Shown: positions 1 through 5,900 of the stretch, piece by piece
Position numbering within the stretch: position 1 is the stretch's first letter
Layout: each line of letters begins with the position of its first letter
Assembly (NCBI GenBank): GCA_958413095.1
Contig: CATYUF010000077.1
Span: 1-6,462 of the forward strand
Direction: 5' to 3'
From: an uncultured Clostridium sp.
Lineage (GTDB): Bacteria > Bacillota > Clostridia > TANB77 > CAG-508
DNA: 6,462 nucleotides
Notes under the pieces: generated by a model
The model's input: the letters and a program-made list of their open reading frames with translations, nothing else
The model's database searches: none
What the model was told of the DNA's origin: nothing
Made by a program: the position numbers and the translations under genes

Positions 1-36
1 TTTTTATTCTTTTTTGCACTTCCTTAGTGCTCATTT

Positions 37-65
37 ATATTAACATTTTTATTTTGCTCTGTCAA
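37..65 (-). promoter_or_regulatory. sigma-A-type promoter reading off the left edge
   Basis: On the minus strand a perfect -35 hexamer TTGACA (60-65) is followed after 17 bp by TAATAT (37-42), preceded by the extended -10 dinucleotide in TGT (43-45). Transcription would begin near position 30 and leave the window leftwards. It lies just beyond the terminator-like hairpin of the upstream unit, so it should start a new transcription unit whose gene is outside the window. The first 30 transcribed bases carry AAGGA (21-25) in the loop of a small GCACT/AGTGC hairpin (16-30). Confidence 0.6.
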
Positions 66-129
66 TACTTTTTTTGCAATTTTTTATTTTTCTTTTCACT
101 ATATTTGTATTCAATATTTATATAATTTA

Positions 130-166
130 AAAAGACTAAAAATCTATATAAATTTTTTAGTCTTTT
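130..166 (-). terminator. bidirectional terminator-like hairpin after the 628-residue gene
   Basis: A perfect 13-bp inverted repeat (arms 130-142 and 154-166, core GACTAAAAA) encloses an 11-base loop and begins 15 bp past the TAG stop of the 628-residue gene. On the minus strand the stem is flanked by an A-run on the 5' side and a T-run on the 3' side. This is the shape of a Rho-independent terminator, and it could work in either direction. Confidence 0.75.
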
Positions 167-181
167 ATCAATCTTATCACG

Positions 182-2068
182 CTATTTGCTTACTGTTATA
201 AAAATGTTTTCTACCAAACCTGTCTTTTGACTATACTCTATTCTTACATCATATTCATTATCTTTTGAATTTTTTATATTTGTAGTCAAATCATTTGCTA
301 AGCTTTCATTATACTTATTCTTTTTTATTGTCAATTTATATTCCTCTGGTTCTGGTTCTTTATCCTTTTCATTATTTTTCATTTCTTTATATTTAGTTAC
401 TCTAACGTCTTCCAAATTATTTTTTGCAACCTCGATTAATTTTAAGATATTATCTTTACTAACTTTACTTCCTTCAAAAAATTCAAAATTAGAATTGAAT
501 CTATTTCTTTCTATTTCACTTATAAAACCTTCTCCCGAAATTTCTTCTGCTTCTTCCAATTTCAAATCTAATTTTTCTAAAATATTATTTATTTCTTCTT
601 TTGAAATGTTTTCAAATACCTTTTCTATTTGCTTATTGTTTAAATCTTTCATTATATTGTCTATATTAGTTTTTTGTTCTTCACTAATTTTATTCACATT
701 AACACTATTTTTATTATTAAATTCTATCTTATCTTTAAATTCATTTACTATTTTTTCTTCTTTTTGAGTATTTATTTTTATTTCTGAATTGCTATTTTTT
801 CTACCTATTTCTATTGATGTTTTCGCAAAGGCTTTATCAAATTTTACATTTTTAGTTAAATAATTTGTTGTTTCCACATCATCTTCTACTATATTATATT
901 CTATATTAATAGTATCATCATTTATATTTGAAATTTTTTGCATTTTAAAATTAATTGTATTTTCTTTTTCTGTAGTTTTCGCTTTTGAATATTCATAATC
1001 TATTATATTATCAATTTCATTTGTCATAATAGCTATAGTATATTCATTTGCTTCAATTTGCAATCCAATTGGCTGCATATTACTTTCAAACACAGTTACT
1101 TTTCTTGTGTCATTTCCAATATTAGTGCTTTGTATTTCTTTTATTTTCTCTTCAATTCCTTTTATGAATTCCTCTTTATTATTAACTTCATTTTTGTTAT
1201 TTGTTAATACATTATATTGGTGTCTTATCTTGTCCATTTCATCAATTTTTGAAAGTATAATATTATCTTGCTTTAATTGTGTTAACATTTCTATATATAT
1301 GTTATTTAATTGCTCTTTGGTAAAAGTTAAACTATATGAATTTGTATTTATTTTTTGTTCATTTACTGTAACAAGAACATTTTGTTTTTTTGAAAATCTA
1401 TCTTCACTTACATTTTTCATTAAAATCGGAATATACCTATTTTGTAATTCAATATTTTCTTCTTCTGTTAACTTGATTTTTGTATTTTTTAAATCCATTT
1501 CTGAAATTAGTTTAAGCAAGTTAACCTCATTTTCTTCATTTGAATTTATAGCTAATTCGTCTAATAAAGTTTCTTTACTTTCTTCATTATTATCTTTATT
1601 ATTTATATTTTTTGATGCAAATTGTTGAATTCCATTTATTCTTATACCATATTCATCATTGTTTTTTAAATATTCTATTCCATATATTTTCTCTTCTTTA
1701 TTTTTTAATGCTATATTTTGGTAATCATAATTTTGACTTTTTTCAACCTTTCCATTTACTGTTAATTTTATATTATTTATTGGATTTTCTTTATTTTCTC
1801 CTTCTTGATATCTTACTTCTGTATTTGAACTTATTTCATATTTATTATTTTGAAAAATTTCTTTCATTTCATTCATATTATTATCGTCAAATAATTTATT
1901 TAGATTAGAAAAAGTACCTGTTGCATATTTTACAAATAATTCTCTATTTGACTTAAATAAATCAGTTGTCATATATAATCCTATACATGTCACAATTCCT
2001 ATAATTACTAAAATACTAACTATAACTATAGTAGTTACTAACATTCTCTTCTTTTTTGGCATTATCAT
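182..2068 (-). CDS. membrane-anchored extracytoplasmic protein of unknown function, 628 aa
   Basis: I do not recognise this as a named protein. It has a short basic N-terminus (PKKKR, residues 4-8), one hydrophobic segment at about residues 9-33, and a long hydrophilic remainder rich in Lys, Asn, Glu and Ile. It should be anchored in the membrane with the bulk outside. The single Cys28 is not in a lipobox, so it is not an obvious lipoprotein. Helical, possibly coiled stretches (about 280-315 and 465-510) alternate with strand-rich parts. An acidic PEPEE linker near 570 lies inside a C-terminal module (524-628) that begins FNSNFEFFEG and ends with a strand-like YDVRIEY...GLVENIFITV pattern. 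That module resembles, from memory only, terminal modules of surface or pilin-like proteins in uncultured Clostridia. The start is fixed by an AGGGGG ribosome site (2077-2082) eight bases before the ATG; the ATG two codons later is too far away. It starts 19 bp after the rlmB stop, so co-transcription is likely. The stop codon is TAG. Confidence 0.85.
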   Translation of the reverse strand: MIMPKKKRMLVTTIVIVSILVIIGIVTCIGLYMTTDLFKSNRELFVKYATGTFSNLNKLFDDNNMNEMKEIFQNNKYEISSNTEVRYQEGENKENPINNIKLTVNGKVEKSQNYDYQNIALKNKEEKIYGIEYLKNNDEYGIRINGIQQFASKNINNKDNNEESKETLLDELAINSNEENEVNLLKLISEMDLKNTKIKLTEEENIELQNRYIPILMKNVSEDRFSKKQNVLVTVNEQKINTNSYSLTFTKEQLNNIYIEMLTQLKQDNIILSKIDEMDKIRHQYNVLTNNKNEVNNKEEFIKGIEEKIKEIQSTNIGNDTRKVTVFESNMQPIGLQIEANEYTIAIMTNEIDNIIDYEYSKAKTTEKENTINFKMQKISNINDDTINIEYNIVEDDVETTNYLTKNVKFDKAFAKTSIEIGRKNSNSEIKINTQKEEKIVNEFKDKIEFNNKNSVNVNKISEEQKTNIDNIMKDLNNKQIEKVFENISKEEINNILEKLDLKLEEAEEISGEGFISEIERNRFNSNFEFFEGSKVSKDNILKLIEVAKNNLEDVRVTKYKEMKNNEKDKEPEPEEYKLTIKKNKYNESLANDLTTNIKNSKDNEYDVRIEYSQKTGLVENIFITVSK

Positions 2069-2087
2069 ATGTATTTCCCCCTAAAAC

Positions 2088-2904
2088 TTATTTTATTCTT
2101 TGCTTAAGCGCTTCGAATACTATTATCCCTGTTGAAACTGCAGCATTTAATGAATCCACTTTTCCTCTCATTGGAATTTTAACTAAAAAATCACAATTTT
2201 TCTTTACCTTATCACTTATTCCTGAACCTTCATTTCCTATTACTATTCCTATTGGTCCGTGTTAAATCTTGGTTATAATAATATTTATCCGTATTTAAGT
2301 CTGCACCACATATCCATAGCCCGTTCTCTTTAAGTTCATTTATTGCATCTGTTATATTATTCACTCTTGCGATTTTCATATGTTCTACTGCTCCAACTGA
2401 AACTTTATTTACTGTACTATTCACTGTTGCCGCTCTTCTTTTAGGTATTATAATACCATGCACTCTTGCTGTTTCTGCTGTTCTTATTATTGAACCTAAA
2501 TTATGTGGATCTTCTATTCCATCTAATATTAATACAAATGGATCTTCTTTCTTTTTATTTGCTTCTTCCATTATATCTTCTATTTCACAATATTCGAATG
2601 GTGGGACTATCGCAATTACACCTTGATAATTTTGAGTTTGTGCCATTTCTTGCATTTTTCTTTTTTCTTTTTCAACTATTATTATCTTTTTTTCTTTTGC
2701 TATCGCTATTATTTTGTGGATAGAACCATGTTTTTCGCCTTTTTCTATAAATATTTTATTTATATCTTTCCCACTTTCTAATAGTTCTAACACGGAATTT
2801 CTTCCTTCAATTTGATCATCAAAAGTTTTCTCTTCTTTTTTGTTTGCTTCTGTTCTATTATTTGTCTTTACTTTAAAATTTTTTTTTCTTTTATTTTCTT
2901 TCAC
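2088..2904 (-). pseudogene. rlmB: rlmB, 23S rRNA (guanosine-2'-O-)-methyltransferase, frameshifted
   Basis: RlmB is a SpoU/TrmH-family (SPOUT) enzyme that 2'-O-methylates a guanosine in the P-loop of 23S rRNA (G2251 in E. coli). It starts with GTG (2902-2904), seven bases after AAGGA (2912-2916). A Lys-rich tail (1-28) precedes the substrate-binding domain (about 31-103, starting IEGRNSVLELL). SpoU motif 1, with DGIEDPHNLG (128-137) and R141/E144, follows. After residue 215 (DLT) one extra C on the coding strand (position 2259) shifts the frame, and this frame stops at TGA after nine aberrant residues (224 aa). Skipping that base restores GPIGIVIGNEGSGIS (motif 2) and IPMRGKVDSLNAAVSTG (motif 3), ending at TAA (2088-2090), for a 271-residue product of normal size. 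As written, the protein lacks the SAM-binding knot and should be inactive. Because no other damage is visible, a sequencing error or a very recent mutation is likely. Confidence 0.88.
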
Positions 2905-2924
2905 AGTTTAATCCTTCTCTCTAT

Positions 2925-2933
2925 TTTTTAACA
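2925..2933 (-). promoter_or_regulatory. possible extended -10 promoter for rlmB
   Basis: TGTTAAAAA on the minus strand resembles the extended -10 element (TGTTAAAAT) of the lepA and DUF1294 promoters in this window. It lies about 20 bp before the GTG start of rlmB. No convincing -35 hexamer is visible upstream. It may supplement read-through from lepA. Confidence 0.3.
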
Positions 2934-2979
2934 TTTCATAACTTAGTAATGCATCCCGCGTAAAACCTTAGTACTACCT

Positions 2980-3002
2980 CAGCACACATTTATTGTGTGC
3001 TG
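2980..3002. terminator. 9-bp hairpin between lepA and rlmB, terminator-like
   Basis: A perfect inverted repeat CAGCACACA/TGTGTGCTG with a 5-base loop starts 17 bp after the lepA stop. On the minus strand, the direction of all the genes, it is followed by AGGTAGTACT rather than a T-run. The T-rich flank (CTTTATTTTG) lies on the plus-strand side. It may be a weak lepA terminator, an mRNA 3'-end-stabilising or attenuating hairpin in a lepA-rlmB transcript, or a stop for antisense transcription. Confidence 0.45.
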
Positions 3003-3019
3003 CTTTATTTTGCCTAATT

Positions 3020-4831
3020 TTACTCATCATCTAATTTCAAAACTGATAAAAATGCTTCTTGTGGTATTTCTACATTTCCAATTTCACGCATTTTTTTCTT
3101 CCCTCTCTTTTGTTTTTCTAGTAACTTTTTCTTTCTAGTAATATCTCCTCCATAGCATTTCGCAAGTACATCTTTTCTCATTGCAGATATTGTTTCTCTT
3201 GCAATTATTTGACCACCAACAGCAGCTTGAATTGGAATCTTAAATAATTTTCTTGGTATTACAGTTTTTAATTTTTCTACCATCTTTTTTCCTCTTTCAT
3301 AACTACTATCTTTATGTACTATAAAACTTAATGCATCAACAGGTTCTCCATTTATATATATATCTAATTTCACTAAGTTTGATTTTCTATATTCTTTAAA
3401 TTCATAATCAAGTGAAGCATAACCTTTTGTTTTTGATTTTAAGTTATCGAAAAAGTCATAAATTATTTCATTTAAAGGCATTTCATATATTAATGTTACT
3501 CTATTTTCATCCAAATATTTCATATCAATATATACTCCTCTTCTTCTTTGACATAATTCCATTATATTTCCTACATATTCTTTTGGGGTTAAAATATTTG
3601 CTGTCACAAATGGTTCTTCTATATATGAAATTTCTTGAGGAGTTGGTAATTCTTCTGGGTTGTATAATTCAATTACTTCTCCTGTAGTTTTATAAACTTT
3701 GTAAATAACTGATGGTGCTGTTGTAATTAATCCTAAGTCAAATTCCCTATCTAATCTTTCTTCTATAATTTCTAGGTGTAATAGCCCTAAAAAACCACAT
3801 CTAAATCCAAAGCCTAAAGCCGCTGATGTTTCAGCCTCATATTCAAGTGCTGCATCATTTAACTTTAATTTTTCTAACGCTTCTTTTAAATCTTCATATT
3901 GACTTCCATCTATTGGATATAATCCACAATATACCATAGGAGTCACTTTCTTATATCCTTTTAATGGTTCTTTTGCTGGAGCATTTTTTAATGTTATGGT
4001 ATCTCCTACATGTATATCTGATAAATTTTTAATGCTTGCTGCAATATATCCAACTTCTCCTGCTTTTATTTCTTGAACTGGCATATATGAACCAGGTACA
4101 AAATATCCAACTTCAGCAACTGTAAATCTTCTGTTAGTTGCCATCAATTTTATTTCATCTCCAACTTTTACACTTCCATCTACAACTCTTACATATGCCA
4201 CTGCACCTTTATAATTATCATAATAAGAATCAAAAATTAGACATTTAGTTTTTTCATCTTCATTTCCACCTGGTGCTGGTAAATCTGTAACAATTCTTTC
4301 TAAAACCTCTTCTACATTTAATCCTGATTTTGCTGAAATACATGGTGCATCTTGTGCTGGAATTCCTATTATATCTTCTATTTCATTTTTAACTTCTTCT
4401 ACTCTAGCATTTGGTAAATCTATTTTGTTTAAAACTGGTAATATTTCTAAATTATTATCTATTGCTAAATAAACATTTGCAAGTGTTTGTGCTTCTACTC
4501 CTTGACTACTATCTACTACCAATATCGCTCCATCACAAGCTGCTAAACTTCTAGAAACTTCATAATTAAAATCCACATGTCCAGGTGTATCTATTAAATT
4601 CAAGGTATATTCTTGTCCATCTTTTGCCTTATATATCATTCTTACAGCTTGAGATTTTATTGTTATTCCTCTTTCTTTTTCAATCTCCATATTATCTAAA
4701 ACTTGACTTTCCATTTCCCTTTTAGATAATACTCCTGTCATTTCTATTAATCTATCAGCTAATGTTGATTTTCCATGGTCTATATGTGCTATTATACTAA
4801 AATTTCTTATATGTTTTTGTCTTTCTTTCAT
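3020..4831 (-). CDS. lepA: elongation factor 4 (LepA), ribosomal back-translocating GTPase
   Basis: LepA/EF4 is a ribosome-binding GTPase of the EF-G superfamily, linked to back-translocation and to ribosome assembly and initiation quality. At 603 residues it is the usual full length. The GTPase domain carries the P-loop AHIDHGKST (15-23), switch I RGITI (54-58), DTPGH (81-85), NKID (135-138) and SAKSG (166-170). Domain II follows (about 190-285), then the EF-G domain III and V-like parts (FGFRCGFLGLLHLEI; later QRRRGVYIDMKYL). The LepA-specific C-terminal domain contains AVGGQIIARETISAMRKDVLAKCYGGD from 537 and a basic KKKLLEKQKRGKKKM tail that contacts RNA. The ATG is preceded by GGAGG (4836-4840) only four bases away. 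The gene has its own promoter at 4855-4883. rlmB follows after 115 bp; the hemN-hrcA-grpE-dnaK genes that follow lepA in Bacillus subtilis are absent. No lesions seen. Confidence 0.98.
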   Translation of the reverse strand: MKERQKHIRNFSIIAHIDHGKSTLADRLIEMTGVLSKREMESQVLDNMEIEKERGITIKSQAVRMIYKAKDGQEYTLNLIDTPGHVDFNYEVSRSLAACDGAILVVDSSQGVEAQTLANVYLAIDNNLEILPVLNKIDLPNARVEEVKNEIEDIIGIPAQDAPCISAKSGLNVEEVLERIVTDLPAPGGNEDEKTKCLIFDSYYDNYKGAVAYVRVVDGSVKVGDEIKLMATNRRFTVAEVGYFVPGSYMPVQEIKAGEVGYIAASIKNLSDIHVGDTITLKNAPAKEPLKGYKKVTPMVYCGLYPIDGSQYEDLKEALEKLKLNDAALEYEAETSAALGFGFRCGFLGLLHLEIIEERLDREFDLGLITTAPSVIYKVYKTTGEVIELYNPEELPTPQEISYIEEPFVTANILTPKEYVGNIMELCQRRRGVYIDMKYLDENRVTLIYEMPLNEIIYDFFDNLKSKTKGYASLDYEFKEYRKSNLVKLDIYINGEPVDALSFIVHKDSSYERGKKMVEKLKTVIPRKLFKIPIQAAVGGQIIARETISAMRKDVLAKCYGGDITRKKKLLEKQKRGKKKMREIGNVEIPQEAFLSVLKLDDE

Positions 4832-4854
4832 ATGTCCTCCACTCTTTTTTCATA

Positions 4855-4883
4855 ATTTTAACATAGTTTATATAAAACTGCAA
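4855..4883 (-). promoter_or_regulatory. lepA promoter with extended -10
   Basis: On the minus strand TTGCAG (4878-4883) lies exactly 17 bp before TAAAAT (4855-4860), and TGT directly upstream gives an extended -10, TGTTAAAAT. The -35 matches consensus at only its first three bases, which the extended -10 could offset. Predicted start is near 4848, giving a leader of about 17 bases with GGAGG inside it. Confidence 0.6.
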
Positions 4884-4887
4884 GATA

Positions 4888-4916
4888 ATAGAGGCAAATC
4901 ATTGACTTGCCTCTAT
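4888..4916. terminator. 10-bp hairpin between the XRE regulator and lepA
   Basis: A perfect inverted repeat ATAGAGGCAA/TTGCCTCTAT (arms 4888-4897 and 4907-4916, 9-base loop) begins 20 bp after the stop of the regulator gene and ends five bases before the lepA -35. It most likely separates the two units. The T-run (CCTTTTTT, 4917-4924) is on the plus-strand side; read from the genes' own strand the hairpin is preceded by A-run and followed by TATCTTGC, so it is not a textbook terminator for them. Confidence 0.55.
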
Positions 4917-4936
4917 CCTTTTTTCATCAACTTTAC

Positions 4937-5278
4937 TTATATAATATCACTACTTTTCTTGTTAAAATACATTATCAAATATTTTATTGTTTCTTTATCT
5001 TCATTTGATAATTTTTCATATCCTGAAAGAGAATATTCTAAAATTTTATTATTTGTATCTGTTAAATAACCACTAAATATTTGATTCAAACCAATTTTAT
5101 ATAAGTTACATATTCGTATAAGAACTTCATATGAAGGTTTTGCTCTATCTTGTTCCATATCACTTACATATCTTATTGATACTTCTATTTCTTCTGCTAA
5201 TCTTTCTTGTGTATATCCATAACTTTTTCTTATTTTTTGTAAATTTTTTCCTATCTTTATACTACTTGGTTTCCTCAT
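4937..5278 (-). CDS. XRE-family helix-turn-helix transcriptional regulator, 113 aa
   Basis: A Cro/C1-type HTH domain fills residues 8-69: NLQKIRKSYGYTQERLAEEI supplies helices 1 and 2, SIRYVSDMEQDRAKPS (34-49) supplies the turn and recognition helix, and the domain closes with LIRICNLYKIGLNQIF. The remaining 44 residues form a short tail with a likely amphipathic helix (LSNEDKETIKYLIMYF, 90-105) that could mediate dimerisation. No ligand-binding or protease domain is present. It is a small DNA-binding protein acting in the cytoplasm; its targets cannot be read from sequence. The ATG follows AGGTGA with four bases between. An inverted TTATCA/TGATAA pair spans the presumed promoter and TTATCA recurs next to the start, which suggests autorepression. 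The type occurs on chromosomes and on mobile elements, but no mobile-element gene lies nearby. Confidence 0.9.
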   Translation of the reverse strand: MRKPSSIKIGKNLQKIRKSYGYTQERLAEEIEVSIRYVSDMEQDRAKPSYEVLIRICNLYKIGLNQIFSGYLTDTNNKILEYSLSGYEKLSNEDKETIKYLIMYFNKKSSDII

Positions 5279-5305
5279 TTTATCACCTATTTTTATTTTT
5301 TATTT

Positions 5306-5334
5306 ATATTATCAAATTTTTTCTTAGTGATAAA
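5306..5334 (-). promoter_or_regulatory. XRE gene promoter with overlapping inverted-repeat operator candidate
   Basis: On the minus strand an extended -10 TGATAATAT (hexamer at 5306-5311) lies 17 bp from a weak -35, TTTATC (5329-5334). An inverted repeat, TTATCA (5309-5314) and TGATAA (5328-5333) with 13 bp between, covers both elements. A third copy, TTATCA at 5280-5285, overlaps the ribosome site. This arrangement suits repression by the regulator itself; binding is inferred. Confidence 0.45.
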
Positions 5335-5392
5335 TGAGTTCATTTTGTAGTTAATTGTATTTTATTTCAGTTTATTTTTATTAATTTCTGTT

Positions 5393-5719
5393 TTAATTTA
5401 TGCCATCTCTTAAATTATACACTTTGACATACCCCATTTTTTCCATTTTTTTCTTTACTTTTCTGCTTCTATTTCCAGTAGAACAATATAATATTATCTC
5501 TTCGTTTATATTAAATCTATCCAATATTTTTTTATTTATATCATATTCTGGTATTAATATAGCATTGTCTAAATGTCCTTCTTTATATTCTTGTGGACTT
5601 CTTACATCTATTAGTATTGCTCCCTTTTTTACTAATTCTTCTAATTCATTTATATCAATTTCACTTTTATCTACAGTTCTTTTAAAATGGTGATGTATCT
5701 TCTGTATTATTTTATTCAT
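5393..5719 (-). CDS. single-domain rhodanese-like protein, 108 aa
   Basis: This is a compact rhodanese fold of the kind that carries sulfane sulfur on an active-site cysteine, moving sulfur between thiosulfate or persulfide donors and acceptors in the cytoplasm. IDINELEELVKKGAILIDVRSPQEYKEGHLDNAILIP (21-57) holds the typical Asp-Val-Arg and GHL...A-IP motifs. The catalytic loop is CSTGNRS, with Cys79 and Arg84, so it looks active. The end, VYNLRDGIN, corresponds to the usual V-L-GG family ending but stops there, lacking the common W-x-x-x-G tail. Residues 1-20 are basic, with HHH at 9-11. There is no signal peptide. The ATG follows GAGGGGG (5728-5734) by eight bases. The gene lies 114 bp upstream of the XRE gene, which has its own promoter, and has no obvious sulfur-metabolism neighbours, so its partner is unknown. 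Names such as PspE or GlpE would be guesses. Confidence 0.9.
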   Translation of the reverse strand: MNKIIQKIHHHFKRTVDKSEIDINELEELVKKGAILIDVRSPQEYKEGHLDNAILIPEYDINKKILDRFNINEEIILYCSTGNRSRKVKKKMEKMGYVKVYNLRDGIN

Positions 5720-5750
5720 TGATATTTCCCCCTCTAATTTATTACTTATA

Positions 5751-5778
5751 TTTATATAGTATATTCATTTTTTGTCAT
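5751..5778 (-). promoter_or_regulatory. rhodanese gene promoter, proximal
   Basis: On the minus strand ATGACA (5773-5778) lies 16 bp before TATAAA (5751-5756); each hexamer is one base from consensus. Predicted start is about 25 bases before the rhodanese ATG, with the GAGGGGG ribosome site inside the leader. Confidence 0.5.
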
Positions 5779-5780
5779 TA

Positions 5781-5808
5781 TGTATACTTTGTTAACTTTT
5801 TTTGTCAT
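5781..5808 (-). promoter_or_regulatory. second, distal promoter-like pair for the rhodanese gene
   Basis: ATGACA (5803-5808) lies 16 bp before TATACA (5781-5786) on the minus strand, repeating the layout of the proximal promoter exactly 30 bp upstream. The DnaA-box cluster begins about 20 bp further upstream, so DnaA bound there could affect this promoter. Confidence 0.35.
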
Positions 5809-5829
5809 TTTTTCTCGTGTTTTTTCTTT

Positions 5830-5896
5830 TGTGGAAACTGTGGATAACTTCGTGGATAATTATAAATAGACAACTTTCGTTCACAAGTTGTTCACA
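5830..5896. other. DnaA-box-like cluster; candidate replication origin or DnaA regulatory site
   Basis: Against the DnaA box TTATCCACA, a perfect copy lies on the minus strand at 5839-5847, with an 8/9 copy (TTATCCACG) at 5851-5859 and a 7/9 copy (GTTTCCACA) at 5830-5838. In the opposite orientation TTGTTCACA (5888-5896) matches 7/9 and TCGTTCACA (5877-5885) matches 6/9. Five sites in 67 bp, grouped by orientation and next to a very AT-rich block, resemble a Bacillota origin. However, dnaA, dnaN, rpmH and yidC are not in the window, and the gene on the right runs toward the cluster rather than away. A DnaA-binding regulatory or titration cluster is the main alternative. Confidence 0.55.
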
Positions 5897-5900
5897 ACTT
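5879..5900 (+). repeat. two tandem 11-bp repeats, GTTCACAA(G/C)TT
   Basis: GTTCACAAGTT (5879-5889) is followed at once by GTTCACAACTT (5890-5900), differing at one base. The 11-bp period puts both copies on nearly the same helix face, as expected for cooperative protein binding. They contain the two weaker DnaA-like sites of the cluster. Confidence 0.7.

Noticed and set aside
16..30. GCACT/AGTGC hairpin as a terminator
   Set aside because: The stem is only 5 bp and on the minus strand it is followed by A, not T; on the plus strand no T-run follows.
1..34. Partial CDS starting ATG at 32-34 on the minus strand (MSTKEVQKRIK, open to the edge)
   Set aside because: It has no ribosome site and the ATG lies between the promoter -10 and the predicted transcription start, so it would not be normally transcribed. 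Eleven codons are too few to judge.
1107..1908. Long plus-strand ORFs opposite the 628-residue gene
   Set aside because: They are Phe/Leu/Ser/Ile-rich translations typical of the antisense of A-rich coding sequence. They have no Shine-Dalgarno site and no family resemblance.
2056..2265. Plus-strand ORF of 69 codons
   Set aside because: It is antisense to the displaced 3' part of rlmB, where the minus strand encodes the conserved SpoU motifs 2 and 3, and has no ribosome site.
2941..3002. Riboswitch, T-box or small RNA in the lepA-rlmB spacer, prompted by the GC-richer CCCGCG patch and a repeated CTTAGTA
   Set aside because: Apart from the 9-bp hairpin I see no conserved riboswitch core or T-box motif, and the two CTTAGTA copies are direct repeats that cannot pair with each other.
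3412..3687. Plus-strand ORF of 91 codons inside lepA
   Set aside because: It is the antisense shadow of strongly conserved lepA sequence.
4937..5719. Rhodanese plus XRE regulator as a toxin-antitoxin or defence pair
   Set aside because: The genes are 114 bp apart, the regulator has its own promoter, and the rhodanese has an intact catalytic loop with no toxin feature.
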